22,432 nt of DNA from DAOTXN01 sp034435435. Lineage in GTDB: Bacteria; Chloroflexota; Anaerolineae; S140-20. Each line of letters starts with the position of its first letter. Position 1 is the first letter of the stretch. Below the pieces are notes generated by a model, which saw only the letters and a list, made by a program, of their open reading frames with translations, ran no database searches and was not told the DNA's origin. The translations under genes were made by a program, and so were the position numbers. Positions 1 to 7,179 of the stretch are shown piece after piece. The DNA is taken from the NCBI GenBank assembly GCA_034435435.1, contig DAOTXN010000069.1, positions 1 to 22,432 on the forward strand, in the 5' to 3' direction.

Positions 1-127
1 CCTTTGCGCAAGCTGCCGCCTCACCTCGGCTCACGTGAGGAGGTCTTGCGCCGCTATGGTTGCGATGCGAGTCCTGCAACAAATGCACGTGCACCAGATA
101 CCTGAGGCAATCTACTATACCGTAATT

Positions 128-622
128 TCAGATCCACTCGGATATATCGAAATTGCTCTTGCCTGTTTTCGCATCCAGTCCAGAGAACCCTTGCAAATTG
201 CTCTTCCGGGGCAGATTGGTGCTGTTCAGACTGGACAACTCGGAGCTGGTGACCCAGGGAGGATTGCCGATCACGAGGATAGGCTCAGGCAAGCCGTCCA
301 ACACCTCTCGCCAATCTGCCTCAAAAAAATCGCCCTGAAAGATCCGAGTTTGAGCAGAATACGATCGCGCCGCCAGCCTGCTCCTGGCCCGCTCGACGTA
401 TGCCGGATTGATGTCGATGCCTACGGCCGTAACCGTCGTCTCGAACTGCTCCAGTGCGGACAGCAAGAGATTTCCTTCGCCGCAAGTCGGTTCGACAACA
501 GCCCCCGGTCTCAGCCCTTGCTTAAAGAGAAAGCGACAGACTTTATCCGCCAGGTCCGGCGGAGTCTGAAAATCCCCGAATTCTGCTTTATGTCGGCTTT
601 TTCTCATCGGCGCTTCACTCAT
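128..622 (-). CDS. N6-adenine DNA methyltransferase, N-terminal part, stopped early
   Basis: This encodes the amino-terminal 164 residues of a class I SAM-dependent N6-adenine DNA methyltransferase, the protective half of a restriction-modification pair. Visible motifs are QTPPDLADKV near residue 19, the SAM-binding PTCGEGNLLL near residue 45, the acidic GIDINP near residue 68, and the catalytic NPPW near residue 119. The ATG at 622 overlaps the TGA of the upstream nuclease gene (ATGA), so translation is probably coupled. Family members usually continue well past the FDISEW motif with the target-recognition half, but here TGA follows directly at 128-130. The 127 bases beyond hold family-like scraps in other frames (IATIAA, then KTSSREPR), so the gene looks frameshifted or decayed. 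A sequencing error near the contig edge is the alternative. Confidence 0.8.
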   Translation of the reverse strand: MSEAPMRKSRHKAEFGDFQTPPDLADKVCRFLFKQGLRPGAVVEPTCGEGNLLLSALEQFETTVTAVGIDINPAYVERARSRLAARSYSAQTRIFQGDFFEADWREVLDGLPEPILVIGNPPWVTSSELSSLNSTNLPRKSNLQGFSGLDAKTGKSNFDISEWI

Positions 623-1254
623 CGAATACGCAGGATGCCATCCACCTCACCTGCTTTTTCGATCACGCGACTGTATTGGAGTCTCCACTGCAAAGCATTC
701 GAAATGGTCAAGTAACCTATCCTGGGAGGATTTTGCAAGATTTCTTCAGCCAGCTCGCGGGCTTGAATATCGTCAACAGGCAGACGCCTGTCTTCTAAAA
801 AAGCGACCATATCGTCAACGTTGCCCTCATTCTGCAAGATCTGCCGGACCCCCATCGTAGTTTGAAAGTCGGCTGTTAGCTGCTCCTCCACAAATATCGT
901 GTTGATGATGTCGAGTTTACCCATCTGGGTTCCAGGGTCGTCCATCTTGTCATAGACGAACACCAACAAGGCATAACCCAGTCCATATATCTTTTGCCTG
1001 GCCGACTTGAACGGACAGGAAGATTGGGGTTGCGTTACACGAGTCACCTTCATGTCCACTTCGAGACCAGGAAAATCTATTCCGCTGGCTGAACCGCCCT
1101 TTTCGTAGGCATACTTGTCCGCCAGGTAATCCTGGAATTTGTGCTCAAAGTAGGTGCCAATGGCTTTGCCATCGGTGACGCCATAGATGGAAGGTTCGAA
1201 ATGGTCGGATTCCCTGCGAGCGAAAAATCCAGCCTCTTTAAGCCAAAGGTCCAA
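619..1254 (-). CDS. Type II restriction endonuclease, PD-(D/E)XK-like
   Basis: This is a probable sequence-specific double-strand endonuclease of 211 residues, the cutting partner of the overlapping methylase. The core reads GKAIGTYFEHKFQDYL near residue 29, then SGIDFPGLEVDMKVT near residue 57. D-x(7)-D-x-K fits a PD-(D/E)XK active site (GID...VDMK), and the conserved QPQSSCPFKSARQKIYGLGY follows near residue 75. It precedes the methylase in the same operon. The start is uncertain. TTG at 1254 has only a weak GAG upstream, and the frame stays open to 1455 without an ATG, GTG or other TTG. A promoter-like box at 1317-1345 supports a start close to 1254. The recognition site cannot be read from the sequence. 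Confidence 0.78.
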   Translation of the reverse strand: MDLWLKEAGFFARRESDHFEPSIYGVTDGKAIGTYFEHKFQDYLADKYAYEKGGSASGIDFPGLEVDMKVTRVTQPQSSCPFKSARQKIYGLGYALLVFVYDKMDDPGTQMGKLDIINTIFVEEQLTADFQTTMGVRQILQNEGNVDDMVAFLEDRRLPVDDIQARELAEEILQNPPRIGYLTISNALQWRLQYSRVIEKAGEVDGILRIR

Positions 1255-1316
1255 CGATAGCTCTGGTTTCCTTGGTTTTCTTTTCTCCCCCTTTGGCTCA
1301 GCGGTGCGTGCGCTCC

Positions 1317-1345
1317 AGTATACCGGAGCGCCAATTTTCGCGCAA
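1317..1345 (-). promoter_or_regulatory. Putative promoter of the restriction-modification operon with overlapping palindrome
   Basis: On the minus strand TTGCGC (1345-1340) and TATACT (1322-1317) are 17 bp apart, about 60 bp before the TTG start of the nuclease. The -10 box lies inside a 20-bp near-perfect palindrome at 1311-1330 (CGCTCCAGTATACCGGAGCG, one mismatched pair on each side of GTATAC). A repressor bound there would block the promoter. No separate control-protein gene is visible beside it. The match to the -35 consensus is modest. Confidence 0.35.
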
Positions 1346-1417
1346 ACATCCGCTGGCGGCGCTGGCGTGTCAGATCCCGCGTCCTCCCCGCGACTCGCCG
1401 CGGCTGAACCAACCTTA

Positions 1418-1446
1418 TTGCCCTCGCGTGCGAGTGAGGGTATAAT
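1418..1446 (+). promoter_or_regulatory. Promoter, leaderless type
   Basis: TTGCCC (1418-1423), a 17-bp spacer and a perfect TATAAT (1441-1446) are followed after 6 bases by the ATG at 1453. Transcription would begin at or next to the start codon, giving a leaderless message. The same layout recurs at 4591 and 13208. Confidence 0.5.
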
Positions 1447-1452
1447 GTTCCT

Positions 1453-1643
1453 ATGTCACCAGATACCGAGATGATGATCATTGAGCTTTCTCCACAGGTA
1501 GGCCCCGTTTTGGAAGGCATCGCCTTTGGCATCACCATCCCCCGGGCATAGCCGACCAGCACATCCCCTGCGCGGAACCAACGCCGGAAGACGCACTGGC
1601 AGCATTGGCCGCGGCCAGCGCAAAACCTAACCTTGTCCTGTAA
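1453..1643 (+). pseudogene. Frameshifted small antitoxin-like gene
   Basis: ATG 1453 opens 32 codons (MSPDTEMMIIELSPQVGPVL...) that end at TAG 1549-1551. From 1551 another frame continues with ADQHIPCAEPTPEDALAALA and ends at TAA 1641-1643. Joined, the pieces resemble small antitoxin-like proteins with an amphipathic head and an EPTPEEALAAL-type tail; this is family resemblance from memory, not a match I could test. The frame change near 1535-1550 breaks the product. No toxin partner is recognisable before 1872. A good promoter still stands in front, so the damage may be recent, or the resemblance may be accidental. Confidence 0.35.
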
Positions 1644-1871
1644 CCGACACACTCGGCGATCGAGACGCTTCCATTTCACCTGCGCCGGTACTGGCTCATA
1701 TACAGATCGTGATAAAAACCCCACTGCGCCCACAGCCCCCTCGTGGGGGCGAAATTCTCATATTTTCCTCATCGCTTCTTAACAATTTCTGAACACTTGT
1801 CTGGTATTTTATAACTGGAAACCGGTTGACCGGTACGTTCGTTAACACCCGTAAAGTGAAAGGAGATGTGT
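1644..1871. other. Intergenic leader of the first secreted-protein gene
   Basis: No gene is seen here. The stretch holds a small GC hairpin (GCCCCC/GGGGGC, 1735-1750), a 14-mer CCACTGCGCCCACA (1721-1734) that recurs before the paralogue at 7195-7208, and CTCAT repeated 11 bp apart (1757 and 1768). A weak -10 candidate TATAAC sits at 1810-1815, with the paired ACCGGT at 1821-1834. The ribosome-binding site AAGGAG is at 1860-1865. Confidence 0.4.
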
Positions 1872-2444
1872 ATGAATCGAAAGTTCACGATTGGATTGGC
1901 CGGATTGCTGGTGATGGGCGCGCTGATGCTGGTGTTGACCGGCACCGTCCTGGCCCAGGAAGAGACACCCGCCCCCGCCCCCGACGCCAAGCCCTTTGGC
2001 GGACACATGTGGGGTCCCGGCCTCGGCCGGGGCATGGGTGGGCAGGTCGGGCTGGAGGCCGCAGCCGAGGCGCTCGGCATGACCGCCGATGAGCTGTCTA
2101 CCCAACTGTGGGGCGGCAAGACCCTGGCCGACCTGGCCGAAGAGGCCGGCGTGGACCTGCAAGACGTGCAGGACGCAGTAGAAGCCGCGCAGGAACAGGC
2201 CGTGCGTGACGCCATCGAGCAGGCCGTCGAGGACGGCACGCTGACCCGCGAGCACGCCGATTGGCTGCTGGAGGGCCTGGATAACGGCTACTGGAGCGGC
2301 CACGGCATGGGCGGCTTTGGCGGCTGCGGTGGGTTTCACGGACGCGGCGGTTTCGGTCGCGGCGGTTTTCAAGACAATACCGGGTTCCGCGGCTTTCGCA
2401 GCTTGCCCGGCAACAACGTCATCACCGGGACCAGCGGCGCTTAA
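1872..2444 (+). CDS. Small secreted protein with glycine-rich tail (paralogue 1)
   Basis: This is a 190-residue exported protein of unknown function. Residues 1-29 form a classical signal peptide ending LAQ-EE. A Pro/Ala linker follows, then a core of about 84 residues (QVGLEAAAEALGMTADELS through LLEGLDNGYW) that looks all-helical, then a Gly/Phe/Arg/His-rich tail with one Cys. The core is nearly identical to that of the gene at 7360. Similar helix-rich secreted proteins with an AVEDGTLTREHADWLL-type motif occur in other bacteria as hypothetical proteins. ATG 1872 is preferred over ATG 1866 because AAGGAG at 1860-1865 lies 6 bases before it. A strong terminator follows, so it is probably made as a single-gene message. 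Its place beside a DegP-like protease and a sensor kinase hints at an envelope-stress role. Confidence 0.75.
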   Translation: MNRKFTIGLAGLLVMGALMLVLTGTVLAQEETPAPAPDAKPFGGHMWGPGLGRGMGGQVGLEAAAEALGMTADELSTQLWGGKTLADLAEEAGVDLQDVQDAVEAAQEQAVRDAIEQAVEDGTLTREHADWLLEGLDNGYWSGHGMGGFGGCGGFHGRGGFGRGGFQDNTGFRGFRSLPGNNVITGTSGA

Positions 2445-2463
2445 TTCACCTGTCTTCCCTCGT

Positions 2464-2502
2464 GAAAAAGTGAGCGTAGCCGGCCGCTATGCTCACTTTT
2501 TC
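2464..2502 (+). terminator. Rho-independent terminator
   Basis: A 17-bp stem (2464-2480 with 2486-2502, one G-U pair) closes a CGGCC loop. It begins in an A-run and ends in TTTTTC, 20 bases after the stop of the secreted-protein gene. Confidence 0.85.
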
Positions 2503-2543
2503 TTCAATATAGCGAGCAGATTGAGTCGAAGGAATCTGAAGCG

Positions 2544-3728
2544 ATGAAAACGGTCATTGGACGCAGAATAAGTTTTTTGATAGTGTTTCTCTTGTTGGTC
2601 CTGCCGGGGTGCAGCGCCGTGGCGTCGTTCACCGATACCGGTTCAGACGCGCCGGCCGTGGATACGCAGGCCATCACCCAGGCGGTGCTGGCCGAGGTAG
2701 AAGCTCGCCTGGCGCAGGCAGAAGACGAGACCGTGCCGGTGGCTTACGACAACGCGGCCGCGGCCATCGCCGGTGAGAGCCTGGAAGAATCTCTCATCCG
2801 CGTGTATCAACAGGCCAACCCGGCCGTGGTGTACATCATTGTGTCGTCCAGCAGCAGCGGCAGCGGTTTTGTCTACAGCGACGAGGGCTACATCGTCACC
2901 AACAACCACGTCGTCTCCGGCGGGCGCAGCTTTGAAGTGGTGTTTGCCAACGGCGAGCGCCGCAGCGCCGAATTGATTGGCGCTGACGCCGACAGCGACC
3001 TGGCTGTGATTCAGGTGGACGATTTGCCAGCCGGGGTCGAGCCGCTGCCCCTGGCCGAGCCGGACAGCTTGCAGGTGGGCCAGTTCGTCGTGGCTATCGG
3101 CAACCCCTTTGGCGAGCAGGGTTCGATGTCTCTGGGCATCGTCAGCGCCCTGGGCCGCAGCCTACCTTCTCAGCGAGCAAGCAGGTCGGGCAGCACCTAC
3201 TCGCTGCCGCAGGTCATCCAGACCGACGCGCCCATCAACCCCGGCAACTCGGGCGGGCCGCTGCTCAACTTGAACGGCGAAGTGGTGGGCGTCAATGCGG
3301 CCATCGCCAGCGCGACCGGAACCAACTCTGGCGTGGGTTTCTCGATTCCGGTCGCAGCGGTGCGGCGCGTGATACCCAGTCTGATCGAGGATGGCGCGTA
3401 TGCCTACTCGTACATGGGCGTAAGTTTTGACGCCGAGGTGTCTCTCGACGAGCAAAGCACATACAACCTGCCCCAGACCCAGGGCGCCTACGTAATCAGC
3501 GTGACACGCGGCGGCCCGGCGGCCCAGGCCGGTCTCATCCCCGCCGATCAGAACACCGGGCGTGGGGGCGACCTGGTCATCGCCATTGATGGACAACCCG
3601 TGAACAATTTTGACGACTTGAACAGCTACCTGGTGTTCCACACCAGCGTCGGGCAAACGGTCGAGCTGACCGTTTTGCGTGACGGTGAGACGGTGGTGTT
3701 GCCGCTGACGTTGGGCGCCCGCCCGTGA
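2544..3728 (+). CDS. DegP/HtrA-family trypsin-like serine protease, lipoprotein
   Basis: This is a 394-residue envelope protease of the S1C family that would degrade or sense damaged extracytoplasmic proteins. The lipobox LPGC puts the lipidated Cys at 23, so it is probably tethered to the outer face of the membrane. The catalytic triad is visible: His122 in TNNHVV, Asp152 in DSDLAV, and Ser236 in NPGNSGGPL. One PDZ domain (about 300-394, with GPAAQAGLIPADQNTGRGGD) closes the protein, where E. coli DegP has two. No strong Shine-Dalgarno precedes ATG 2544. A terminator lies on each side, so it is likely transcribed alone. Family identity is clear; the exact orthologue (DegP, DegS or DegQ) cannot be decided. 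Confidence 0.92.
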   Translation: MKTVIGRRISFLIVFLLLVLPGCSAVASFTDTGSDAPAVDTQAITQAVLAEVEARLAQAEDETVPVAYDNAAAAIAGESLEESLIRVYQQANPAVVYIIVSSSSSGSGFVYSDEGYIVTNNHVVSGGRSFEVVFANGERRSAELIGADADSDLAVIQVDDLPAGVEPLPLAEPDSLQVGQFVVAIGNPFGEQGSMSLGIVSALGRSLPSQRASRSGSTYSLPQVIQTDAPINPGNSGGPLLNLNGEVVGVNAAIASATGTNSGVGFSIPVAAVRRVIPSLIEDGAYAYSYMGVSFDAEVSLDEQSTYNLPQTQGAYVISVTRGGPAAQAGLIPADQNTGRGGDLVIAIDGQPVNNFDDLNSYLVFHTSVGQTVELTVLRDGETVVLPLTLGARP

Positions 3729-3733
3729 GGGGT

Positions 3734-3815
3734 ACAACAACGAATTTAGAAACCAACGAATGATTCTGCTGGAGCGGAAATTCGTTGGTTTCCCCGTTCG
3801 TTGTTTTTCTTTTTC
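3734..3815 (+). terminator. Terminator built from an ACAACGAAT repeat (repeat family C)
   Basis: A perfect 12-bp stem AAACCAACGAAT (3750-3761) with ATTCGTTGGTTT (3780-3791) is extended by ACAACGAA (3737-3744) with TTCGTTGT (3797-3804), then TTTTTCTTTTT. The left arm (3734-3762) matches 6812-6840 in 27 of 29 bases, so this terminator is also a copy of a dispersed repeat. Confidence 0.7.
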
Positions 3816-3821
3816 GTGGTT

Positions 3822-3850
3822 TTCCCAATTCGTTGTTGTGTTGGTAGAAT
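3822..3850 (+). promoter_or_regulatory. Promoter of the YceI-like gene
   Basis: TTCCCA (3822-3827) and TAGAAT (3845-3850) are separated by 17 bp, about 50 bp before ATG 3903. AAGGA at 3891-3895 serves as the ribosome-binding site. Confidence 0.45.
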
Positions 3851-3902
3851 CAGAGCGAGTTCTAAAAGAAACTTTGGACGAGATGAATAAAAGGATGTGA
3901 GC

Positions 3903-4610
3903 ATGAAAAAGATCATAGTTTTGGGTTTAACCATCGCCATAGCGGTGATGGGTGTAGTGGCTTATGCCTTTTTCAAACCGCCTCAAGAAGCCAGCGGGCC
4001 AATCGAGGCGATTTCCGTCGGCGTGGAGGAAAACACCTCTCCTGCCCGCACCCCTGCGCCGGAATCGGTCGCCGAGCCGGTCATCTTTGAAATCGTGCAG
4101 GCCGAATCAGAGGCCCGTTTCATCATTGACGAGGTGCTTAACGGCGCGCCCAACACCGTCGTCGGCGCCACCGACCAGGTGGCCGGGGAAATCGCCATCT
4201 ATGTGAGCGACCCGGCCAGCTCCAAGATCGGCGCCATCCTGGTCAACGCCCGCACCCTCGCCACCGACAACCAGATGCGCGACCGGGCCATCAAGAACCG
4301 TATCCTGTTCACCGACGCCAACGAGTTTATCACGTTCACGCCGACCCAAATCGTGGGGCTGCCCGATAACGTGTCTGTCGGCGCAAGCTTTAGCTTTCAA
4401 ATCGTGGGCGACTTGACCGTGCGCGACGTCACCCACCCGGTCACGTTCAACGCAAGCATCACGCCCCTCTCAGAGACACGCCTGGAGGGTCTAGCGACGG
4501 CGACCATCCTCTACGCCGATTTTGGACTGGCCATCCCGCAGGTCCCGTCGGTGGCCAGCGTCAGCGACGAGGTGAAATTAGAGATAGAGTTTGTCGCCGT
4601 CGCCAAATGA
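3903..4610 (+). CDS. YceI-like domain protein, membrane-anchored
   Basis: This is a 235-residue exported or membrane-anchored protein. A hydrophobic segment (residues 3-23) is followed by a Pro/Ala/Glu linker and a YceI-like domain from about 61. Typical YceI features are FEIVQAESEARFIIDEVL at the start, the VGATDQVAGEIAI strand, TDNQMRDRAIKNRILF in the middle, and GDLTVRDVTHPVTFNASI near 165. YceI proteins are lipocalin-like barrels that bind isoprenoid-type lipids. ATG 3903 is chosen over GTG 3897 because AAGGA lies 7 bases before it. It sits between the protease and the regulator gene, whose promoter overlaps its last codons. Its ligand is unknown. Confidence 0.85.
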   Translation: MKKIIVLGLTIAIAVMGVVAYAFFKPPQEASGPIEAISVGVEENTSPARTPAPESVAEPVIFEIVQAESEARFIIDEVLNGAPNTVVGATDQVAGEIAIYVSDPASSKIGAILVNARTLATDNQMRDRAIKNRILFTDANEFITFTPTQIVGLPDNVSVGASFSFQIVGDLTVRDVTHPVTFNASITPLSETRLEGLATATILYADFGLAIPQVPSVASVSDEVKLEIEFVAVAK

Positions 4611-4619
4611 TGCTATAGT
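4591..4619 (+). promoter_or_regulatory. Leaderless promoter of response regulator 1
   Basis: TTGTCG (4591-4596) and TATAGT (4614-4619) are 17 bp apart and lie in the end of the YceI gene. ATG 4627 comes 7 bases after the -10 box with no Shine-Dalgarno, so the message should start at the initiation codon. Confidence 0.55.
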
Positions 4620-4626
4620 CAACGCG

Positions 4627-5310
4627 ATGACAAAAACCATTCTGGCCGTAGATGACAAAAAGGAATTGCTCACCCTGCTCAAGTCTTACCTGGCTCAGGA
4701 GGGATACCGGGTGCTCACCGCTGCCAACGGTCAAGAGGCCCTGTTTGTGGCCCGCCATGAAAAGCCGGACCTCATCCTCCTGGACCTGATGATGCCGCAA
4801 ATGGACGGGTATGAATTCATGCGCGTGTTCAGTAAGGAATCGGACGTCCCCGTCATCGTCCTGACCGCCAGGCTGGAAGAGAACGACCGGGTGCTGGGTC
4901 TCGACCTGGGCGCCGACGATTACGTCACCAAACCCTTCGGCATGCGCGAGCTGGCGGCGCGGGTGCGGGCCGTGTTGCGCCGCGTGGACAAGCTGCCGGT
5001 CGAGCCGGATGTTCTGCGCGTGGCCGACGTCGCGCTGGACCGGGCCGGGCGCAGCGTTGCCGTGGGCGGCAAACCGGTGGACCTGACCCCATCCGAATTC
5101 GATCTGCTGGCGACGTTGATGGCGGCCCCAGGACGGGTCTTTACGCGCATGGAACTGCTCGACCGGTTGCAAGGCGATGCTTACGCAGGCTACGAGCGCA
5201 CCATCGACGTTCACGTGCGCAACCTGCGCGCCAAAATCGAGCCGGACCCGCGCCACCCGCGTTACGTGGAGACGATGTACGGCGCGGGCTATCGCTTTGC
5301 TCCCGAATAA
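4627..5310 (+). CDS. OmpR/PhoB-family response regulator 1
   Basis: This is a 227-residue transcription regulator of a two-component system. The receiver domain (1-120) has the acidic pair DD9-10, phospho-acceptor Asp53 (LLDLMMP), Thr80 and Lys102 (TKPF). The carboxy-terminal winged helix (about 130-227) has DLTPSEFDLLATL, RTIDVHVRNLRAKIEPDP and GAGYRF, as in OmpR/PhoB. ATG 4627 starts the usual TKTILAVDD strand; upstream in-frame codons belong to the YceI gene region. The kinase gene begins 4 bases after its stop. Expression is probably from the leaderless promoter in the end of the YceI gene. Likely targets are the envelope genes beside it, by context only. Confidence 0.95.
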   Translation: MTKTILAVDDKKELLTLLKSYLAQEGYRVLTAANGQEALFVARHEKPDLILLDLMMPQMDGYEFMRVFSKESDVPVIVLTARLEENDRVLGLDLGADDYVTKPFGMRELAARVRAVLRRVDKLPVEPDVLRVADVALDRAGRSVAVGGKPVDLTPSEFDLLATLMAAPGRVFTRMELLDRLQGDAYAGYERTIDVHVRNLRAKIEPDPRHPRYVETMYGAGYRFAPE

Positions 5311-5314
5311 CGCT

Positions 5315-6667
5315 ATGCGTTCCCTGACATTGAAACTCACCCTGGCCTTTTTGGTCGTCGGCCTCACCGGGGCCGGGCTGGTGGCGCTGTTTGTGCGCCA
5401 ACAGACCCGCCGCGAATTTGACCGCTTTGTGCTGGAAAGCTACCAGGCCGACTGGGTGGTGCAATTGACCAACTATTATCGTCAAAATGGCAGTTGGCAA
5501 GAGATCAGCGCCATCACAGTCCGGGGCCACAGCCGCCGTCCGGGGATATGGGAACGCTCTCCCGCTCCGTTGACCCTCGTCGACAGCCAGCGGGTCGTCG
5601 TTTACAGCGGACTGCACCACCAGCCAGGAGAGCAGCTCTCCCAGCAGGATAGCAAACAAGGCGCGCCGATAGAGGTTGATGGGGAGACAGTCGGGTGGGT
5701 GCTGTTCGACAATCTCGACCCGACGCCGCCCGAATCGCCCGAGACGGATTTCCTACAAGGTGTGAACCGGGCCATTCTCTACAGCGCGGCGGCGGCCACC
5801 GGCGTGGCGCTGCTGCTGGGCGTCGTGCTGGCGCGCACCATCTCGCGTCCGGTGCGTGAGCTGACCGCCGCTACCCACACCCTGGCCCGGGGCGAGCTGG
5901 GGCATCAGGTCCCGGTGCGCACGCACGACGAGCTGGGCGAATTGACGGCCTCGTTTAACCGCATGAGCGCCGACCTGGCCCGTTCCACCAAGCTGCGCCG
6001 CCAGATGACGGCCGACATTGCCCACGACTTGCGCACGCCCCTGAGTGTGATCATGGGCTACACCGAAGCGCTGGCCGACGGCAAGCTGTCCGGCGCGCCG
6101 GAAACCTTTGCCGTGATGCACCAAGAGGCGCAACATCTGAGCCACCTGGTAGACGACTTGCGCACGCTGTCGCTGGCCGACGCCGGCGAATTGACGTTGA
6201 CGCGCCAGGTGGTGGACCCCAGGGCGTTGCTAGAGCGCACGGCCGCCGCGCACGCCGCCCAGGCCCACAAGCGACAGGTCGCGCTCACGGTGGAGGCGGT
6301 CCCCGGTTTGCCAGAGGTCGAGGTTGACCCGGAGCGCATGGCGCAGGTGTTGGGCAATCTGGTCAGTAACGCGCTGCGTTATACGCCGACTGGCGGACAG
6401 GTCACATTGGCGGCCGGCGTCGACGCCGCCGGCGTTACGCTGCGCGTCCAGGACAATGGCGCGGGTATTGCTCCCGAACACCTGCCCCACATCTTTGACC
6501 GCTTTTACCGGGGGGACGAGTCGCGCCAGCACGGCGAAGGCGAGTCGGGTCTGGGGTTGGCCATCGCCAAGTCGCTGGTCGAGGCGCACGGAGGGAGCAT
6601 CGCAGCCGAAAGCACCCTCGGCGGCGGCACGACCTTCACCATCCGGCTCCCCGCGCACGAGGCATAA
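5315..6667 (+). CDS. HAMP-containing sensor histidine kinase 1
   Basis: This is a 450-residue membrane sensor kinase, partner of the regulator just upstream. Order of parts: membrane helix at about 9-27, an extracytoplasmic sensor of about 125 residues ending PIEVDGETVGWVLF, a second helix at 153-174, and HAMP at 175-227. HisKA follows with phospho-His237 (ADIAHDLRTPLS), then the HATPase domain with N348/N352 (NLVSNALRYTP), DNGAGI (380-385), FDRFYRG and GESGLGLA. All catalytic boxes are intact. ATG 5315 follows the regulator stop by 4 bases; the longer open frame upstream overlaps the regulator and lacks domain meaning. The signal is unknown. The neighbouring protease and secreted protein suggest envelope condition. 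Confidence 0.95.
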   Translation: MRSLTLKLTLAFLVVGLTGAGLVALFVRQQTRREFDRFVLESYQADWVVQLTNYYRQNGSWQEISAITVRGHSRRPGIWERSPAPLTLVDSQRVVVYSGLHHQPGEQLSQQDSKQGAPIEVDGETVGWVLFDNLDPTPPESPETDFLQGVNRAILYSAAAATGVALLLGVVLARTISRPVRELTAATHTLARGELGHQVPVRTHDELGELTASFNRMSADLARSTKLRRQMTADIAHDLRTPLSVIMGYTEALADGKLSGAPETFAVMHQEAQHLSHLVDDLRTLSLADAGELTLTRQVVDPRALLERTAAAHAAQAHKRQVALTVEAVPGLPEVEVDPERMAQVLGNLVSNALRYTPTGGQVTLAAGVDAAGVTLRVQDNGAGIAPEHLPHIFDRFYRGDESRQHGEGESGLGLAIAKSLVEAHGGSIAAESTLGGGTTFTIRLPAHEA

Positions 6668-6684
6668 TAGACTCCATCCTAACC

Positions 6685-6780
6685 ACAGATGAACACGGAT
6701 TTTCACCGAGTAGTGAACATGTCCCCGTGGGACGCTATGAAGCATAAAAATGCTCCTCGCCGGTCCCGGACCCGTCGAGA
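6685..6780 (+). repeat. Dispersed repeat A, copy 1
   Basis: The copy opens with ACAGATGAACACGGATTTTC and runs through TAGTGAACATG, GAAGCAT and AAAATGCTCCTCGCCGGTC. Nearly the same series is found at 7046-7145 in the same orientation. ACAGATGAACACGGAT-type sequence is a common intergenic repeat in environmental bacterial genomes. Confidence 0.7.
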
Positions 6781-6811
6781 GTTCTCGGAAAGTCTTTCCG
6801 TCGCCCAAAAA

Positions 6812-6907
6812 ACAACAACGAATGGAGAAACCAACGAATGGCTCGGCTTTGCTCACCACAAGTTTCGCGCCCCGTGCGGCCAATTCGCTGATTTCTAAAT
6901 TCGCTGT
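6812..6907 (+). repeat. Dispersed repeat C, copy 2 (long hairpin)
   Basis: The left arm 6812-6840 matches the terminator repeat at 3734-3762 with two differences. The right arm at 6881-6907 is its approximate reverse complement (CAATTCGCTGATTTCT...). The arms enclose about 40 bp. No T-run follows, so this copy need not terminate. Confidence 0.6.
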
Positions 6908-7049
6908 AACTGCTCACCCTGGTAGCTCTTTGGACAAGATTTACAAGATTTACAGGATTTTTCCACGAATTCCATCCTGTGAATCTTGTGAATCCTGTCG
7001 AATGGCTTTGGGTTTGCCGCTTTTACGCATTTGGGCTGAGCAGTTACAG
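6904..7049. mobile_element. MITE-like element B with 13-bp terminal inverted repeats
   Basis: CTGTAACTGCTCA at 6904-6916 is repeated inverted at 7037-7049 (TGAGCAGTTACAG). Inside, ACAAGATTTACAAGATTTAC (6935-6954) begins a 25-bp imperfect inverted repeat with 6974-6998. The element is about 146 bp, codes for nothing and carries no transposase. The inner ACAAGATTTACAGGAT type is a widespread intergenic palindrome. A partial copy lies at 19334-19352, and the terminal word GTAACTGCTC recurs at 8052-8061. Target-site duplication is not evident, so mobility is inferred. Confidence 0.45.
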
Positions 7050-7145
7050 ATGAACACGGATTTTCACCGGGTAGTGAACATGCCCCTGCGGGGCGACAGG
7101 AAGCATGAAAATGCTCCTCGCCGGTCGCGGGCCGGCGGCGGGTCA
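7046..7145 (+). repeat. Dispersed repeat A, copy 2
   Basis: This is the second direct copy of the repeat at 6685-6780. It has scattered differences in the middle and a GC-rich continuation. Its first bases overlap the right terminal repeat of element B. Confidence 0.7.
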
Positions 7146-7179
7146 CGGACCCGCCGGGAGCGCAGCTCCCGACTCAAAT

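Noticed and set aside
35..715. 226-residue open frame on the plus strand at the left edge
   Set aside because: It lies opposite the methylase and nuclease genes, which have clear family motifs; its own translation shows none.
1735..1750. GCCCCC-TCGT-GGGGGC hairpin as terminator
   Set aside because: No T-run follows on either strand.
4561..5367. 268-residue minus-strand frame
   Set aside because: It is a shadow of response regulator 1, whose motifs are complete.
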